The position numbers and the translations under genes were made by a program. Positions 28,822 to 31,547 of a stretch of 31,547 bases of DNA are shown in pieces (positions within the stretch are counted from its first letter, which is position 1; each line of letters starts with the position of its first letter). Source of the stretch: Saccoglossus kowalevskii (lineage: Eukaryota; Hemichordata; Enteropneusta; Harrimaniidae); contig NW_003131859.1 in assembly GCF_000003605.2 (NCBI RefSeq), forward strand, positions 341,680-373,226, written 5' to 3'. The notes under the pieces are model-generated. The model was given only the letters and a program-made list of their open reading frames with translations, was not told where the DNA came from and did no database searches.

Positions 28822-29175
28822 TTTGTCAGCTTGAAACCACTCCAATATGCCAGTCATCTCCGATATCAAAGTACACTGGATCAGGAAGCTTGCTATATAC
28901 AGAAAATGAATTCAACATTTTAATGCATAATCTAACACAGCTTGATTGTTATCCATATACAGACATATTATTATGTGCTTTGTATGACCATCCATGTGAT
29001 GATAACGGCAACACACTGCTACCCTGCAAAGGCTTTTGTCGAGCTGCTAAAAATAACTGTGCCCGTCCACTTGCATTGATTGGTATTACTTGGCCATTTG
29101 AGTGTGATGATCTGCCTGAATCACTAGACCCAACCATATGCTATGGTAGTCAATACATCTTGTATAACACAACTG
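28822..29175 (+). CDS. Exon: frizzled cysteine-rich domain 2
   Basis: A 118-codon exon, phase 1-1 (acceptor TTATTTTTCAG, donor GTAAGT). Ten cysteines: FCQLETTPIC, QLDCYPYTDILLC, HPC, LPCKGFCRAAKNNC, WPFEC and TIC. LLPCKGFCRAAKNNC and ITWPFEC match the frizzled CRD consensus (PCR-x-LC-x-A-x-x-x-C and WP-x-x-x-C). It directly precedes the protease domain, as one of two FZ domains; corin also has two FZ domains upstream of its trypsin domain, though separated by LDLa repeats, not EGFs. Confidence 0.94.
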
Positions 29176-29560
29176 GTAAGTATGATGGAGTTATGCAGAA
29201 TTCATTAACCCTTATCTGGTCAAGTCAATGTAAAAGTAAATAAGACTAGCAGAATAAGGGTAATTACTTCAACAGTTTGTTTCATTGTGAGAAATGTTTC
29301 CAAGTGTTAAATAATTGCCAATTTTATTTGACTCATGAATAAATAATGAAGACATATTTTTCCAGCAAAATGTGTCCTGTTTTTATGTATTTTTCCATAC
29401 ATGTATTTGTTTTCAAAATTTTGAACCAAATATATATAATTATGGCTATGAGCTTTTTGGAAAAATTATAAAAAACATTTTTGGTTTAAAATTTGCTATG
29501 ATGACAAAACTGTGGTGCTCAAAGGCTCTTCTGTTTATACTATTATGTTTGTATTACTAG
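29176..29560 (+). other. Intron, no recognisable feature
   Basis: A 385-bp AT-rich intron before the protease exon; a hydrophobic open stretch at its end is discussed among the rejected items. Confidence 0.5.
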
Positions 29561-29729
29561 GCATTTGTGGAACACGACCAGCATCAGTCGTTAGGAATAG
29601 AATAGTTGGTGGAGATGAATCCTCCCTTGGAGACTGGCCATGGCAAATAGCACTCTACAGATGGGGTGTACACTGGTGTGGAGGTACTGTCATTGACAGC
29701 CAGTGGATTTTGACAGCCGCCCACTGTGT
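29561..29729 (+). CDS. Exon: trypsin-like serine protease domain, activation site and catalytic His
   Basis: A 169-bp exon, phase 1 in and phase 2 out (acceptor ATTACTAG, donor GTGAGT). It encodes [14 protein letters not shown], then [20 protein letters not shown] and [20 protein letters not shown]. The R-IVGG junction is the zymogen activation site (cleavage after Arg). The Cys in GICG is placed to form the disulfide that keeps the protease tied to its long N-terminal part. TAAHC carries the catalytic His (codon 29722-29724). The intron right after the His codon is a common position in this protease family. The exon joins in frame with 30758-31038. Confidence 0.97.
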
Positions 29730-30757
29730 GTGAGTATTTATTTTACCCGGTAGTGCCATGCACGATTCGAACACCAGCAACTGTGTAACTTTGCTATTTG
29801 TTGTATAGTACTTTGTATGATTGGATGAAATAATTGACAAGCAATTCAACTAATTCTATTAATGTGAGCAAATCTTAGAGCCATGTTTTGGGGCTGCAGT
29901 ATCACTTGTATTTTTTTGTTTTCACGCAGTGTGTATTTCAATTAACCCCTGTCGATTTTGGATTTGTGTTCACTGACATATTGGTCACTGTTTATCCCAG
30001 ATCCCTGTTTGATGACTTGCCTATATGATAGACCTCTTTAAGCACCAGTCTCTCTAAACTGAACACCTGCCTTTGTAACTGAACACCTACCATTGTAACT
30101 GAACACCTGCCTTTGTAACTGAACACCTGCCTTTGTAACTGAACACCTACCTTTGTAACTGAACACCTACTTTTGTAACTGAACACCTACCTTTGTAACT
30201 GAACACCTGCCTTTGTAACTGAACACCTACCTTTGTAACTGAACACCTGCCTTTGTAACTGAACACCTGCCTTTGGAACAGAACACCTGCCTTTGTAACT
30301 GAACACCTACCTTTGTAACTGAACACCTACCTTTGTAACTGAACACCTGCCTTTGTAACTGAACACCTACCTTTGTAACTGAACACCTACCTTTGTAACT
30401 GAACACCTACCTTTGTAACTGAACACTTACCTTTGTAACTGAACACCTGCCTTTGTAACTGAACATCTGTCTTTGTAACTGAACACCTACCTTTGTAACT
30501 GAACACCTGCCTTTGTAACTGAACACCTGCCTTTGTAACTGAACACCTGCCTTTGTAACTGAACACCTACCTTTGTAACTGAACACCTGCCTTTGTAACT
30601 GAACACCTGCTTTTGTAACTGAACATCTGCCTTTGTAACGGAACACCTACCTTTGTAAACTTAACATCTATATCATCATTTAACATCATTGTAACTTTTT
30701 ATCATAATTTCAGAATTGAGTTTGTTACAATTGACTTTTGTTTCAATTATATCACAG
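29730..30757 (+). other. Intron with a 20-bp minisatellite
   Basis: A 1,028-bp intron inside the protease domain; 30057-30658 is a tandem array, and the rest is featureless. Confidence 0.85.
30057..30658. repeat. Minisatellite, 20-bp unit, 30 copies in perfect register
   Basis: Unit GAACACCTGCCTTTGTAACT. Thirty consecutive copies show no insertion or deletion, only substitutions; the commonest is CCTGC versus CCTAC, which alternates irregularly along the array. A reverse-strand open frame exists because three units make 60 bp; it is not a gene. Confidence 0.98.
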
Positions 30758-31038
30758 GGAAGGAGACTCAGAGACAATATTCGACGTTATTCTGGGAATT
30801 GTGAACTTAGAAAACTCAGCATCACCTCATAGAGTTGCCAGGCATGTATCGGAAATACACATCCATCCTGGTCGTAATTCAGTAAAACGAGATTATGATT
30901 ATGCACTTCTTCGCTTGAATATGCCGGTAGAGTTCAACGACTTCATACGACCAGCCTGCTTGCCTACAGATGATCCTAATTTTTTCCCTGATACACAGAT
31001 ATGCTATATAACTGGTTGGGGTAGTCTCTATGAAAATG
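30758..31038 (+). CDS. Exon: trypsin-like serine protease domain, middle part with catalytic Asp
   Basis: A 281-bp exon, phase 2 in and phase 1 out (acceptor TATATCACAG, donor GTGAGT). It encodes EGDSETIFDVILGIVNLENS, RDYDYALLRLNMPVEFNDFI, RPACLPTDDPNFFPDTQICY and ITGWGSLYENG. DYALLRL carries the catalytic Asp (codon 30897-30899). RPACLP provides the Cys that usually bonds with the propeptide Cys, and C-x-ITGWG is a standard trypsin-family motif. The catalytic Ser (GDSGGP) and the specificity-pocket residue must lie on exons beyond the window, so activity and specificity cannot be confirmed. Confidence 0.97.
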
Positions 31039-31547
31039 GTGAGTCAAAGTTGTTGTATACCGTATTAGTTGCGTCGTCATTGACTTTTACAATAAAGAAA
31101 CAGAAATGGTCACAAAAAATATACACATTTTATTACAATATTAATTACACACCACCTGAGTTCACGAGATTAAAAATATTAGAGTCTGCTGGAACACAGT
31201 CAAAGTCAAAGTCAAAATCTTCATCATTATCTCCACTGACGTATGTGTTAGGTCATACGCAAGCTCTCAAAGAAAAACACTTTCCGCCATGATGTATTTG
31301 ACATGCAACAATGTCCTTTGACCTAATATGGTATGAAATATTTGCCGCATTTTACTTTTATTAATAGGTCATTGTCGAAGTGTAGTTTACGCACGGTTAC
31401 CGTGGTCTACGCATTCACAACATATTCACTGTGGTCAATATCCACGCTGTTTCATATAAAAACAATTGCCAGTATTCGTTAAGCAATGATTAAAGACCAA
31501 GTTTTAAATTAGTGGCATTTTGAGGCGCTAACGCAGTCAAGTATGGC
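31039..31547 (+). other. Intron start, with a possible reverse-strand coding remnant
   Basis: The donor GTGAGT at 31039 is followed by intronic sequence to the window end. On the minus strand, 31145-31252 reads PNTYVSGDNDEDFDFDFD and ends in GGV-stop, with AATAAA downstream (31129-31134). The frame is open again further upstream (to about 31345) across a single TGA. This may be a degraded transposon or retrocopy end. I do not recognise the family. Confidence 0.35.

Larger units (their letters stand above)
1326..31038 (+). other. Giant mosaic extracellular serine protease gene (partial, both ends open; possibly two tandem genes)
   Basis: This is the overall gene model joining all the exons listed separately. 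All recovered exons are on one strand, have GT donors and AG acceptors, and keep one continuous reading frame. Nearly every intron is phase 1, as expected of genes built by shuffling of extracellular modules. Domain order is propeller end, EGF, CUB, CUB, LDLa, CUB, EGF, EGF, EGF, SEA, gap, CUB, propeller, EGF, CUB, CUB, LDLa, CUB, CUB, FZ, EGF, EGF, FZ, trypsin. No start codon exon, signal peptide, transmembrane segment or stop codon is visible, so membrane anchoring cannot be judged. I infer an extracellular protease of more than 2,000 residues. The alternative is that one gene ends and another begins inside or beside the assembly gap at 11766-12602. Confidence 0.7.

Noticed and set aside
29512-29560. 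Hydrophobic stretch (MFVLLG...) in frame with the protease exon as an alternative start with a signal peptide
   Set aside because: The Met is followed by only a few hydrophobic residues, too short for a signal peptide, and a good acceptor at 29559-29560 in phase 1 matches the preceding FZ exon exactly.
29992-30646. Minus-strand repetitive frames (CSVTKVGVQLQRQVFSYKGR type)
   Set aside because: Readings of the 20-bp minisatellite; three units make a 20-residue repeat. No start context or flanking coding sequence.
31039-31292. Continuation of the protease frame to 31292
   Set aside because: A GTGAGT donor follows YENG at the expected trypsin-family intron position, and the downstream residues (KKQKWSQK, KSKSKSSS) do not resemble a protease.

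Overview
This is an animal (metazoan) nuclear genomic window. It is AT-rich and intron-dense, with GT/AG splice sites, transposon-like repeats, many intronic minisatellites and one assembly gap (11766-12602, 837 N). I could reconstruct 27 exons, all on the + strand, totalling about 2,090 codons of an extracellular mosaic protein. The domain repertoire (LDL-receptor propeller, CUB, LDLa, EGF, SEA, frizzled cysteine-rich domain, trypsin) and the gene style suggest an invertebrate, possibly a non-vertebrate deuterostome such as a hemichordate. The species assignment is a guess.

Layout. The window opens inside an intron (48-bp minisatellite, 1-774). Block A follows: last part of a YWTD beta-propeller (1326-1595), LDLR-type EGF (2484-2588), CUB (3598-3936), CUB (4364-4705), LDLa (4899-5060), CUB (7218-7556), three EGFs (7925-8038, 8850-8963, 10526-10645) and the start of a SEA domain (11201-11313, 11633-11703), which runs into the gap. 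After the gap comes a CUB (13105-13455) and then block B: complete propeller on four exons (14015-17324), LDLR-type EGF (18075-18179), CUB (18394-18729), CUB (21996-22349), LDLa (23289-23459), CUB (23648-24001), CUB (24357-24704), frizzled CRD (25444-25770), EGF (26510-26623), calcium-binding EGF (27258-27365), second frizzled CRD (28822-29175), and a trypsin-like protease domain whose activation site, His and Asp are visible (29561-29729, 30758-31038). The catalytic Ser exon(s) and stop codon lie beyond the window.

The first six domains of blocks A and B occur in the same order, on exons of nearly equal size (270/267, 105/105, 339/336, 342/354, 162/171, 339/354 bp), all phase 1-1, so the locus contains an ancient tandem duplication. 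No terminal exon, polyadenylation site or initiator exon is visible between the blocks and phases remain compatible across the gap, so I favour one giant gene. Two tandem genes remain possible because the gap hides the junction and a CpG-rich stretch with a TCTCGCGAGA motif sits just after it.

The inferred product is a secreted or membrane-tethered serine protease carried on a very large adhesive and ligand-binding stalk. The FZ-EGF-EGF-FZ-trypsin tail recalls corin, but the LRP-like propeller plus CUB modules in front of it is an architecture I do not recognise. The introns hold at least seven unrelated minisatellites and several families of short dispersed repeats.
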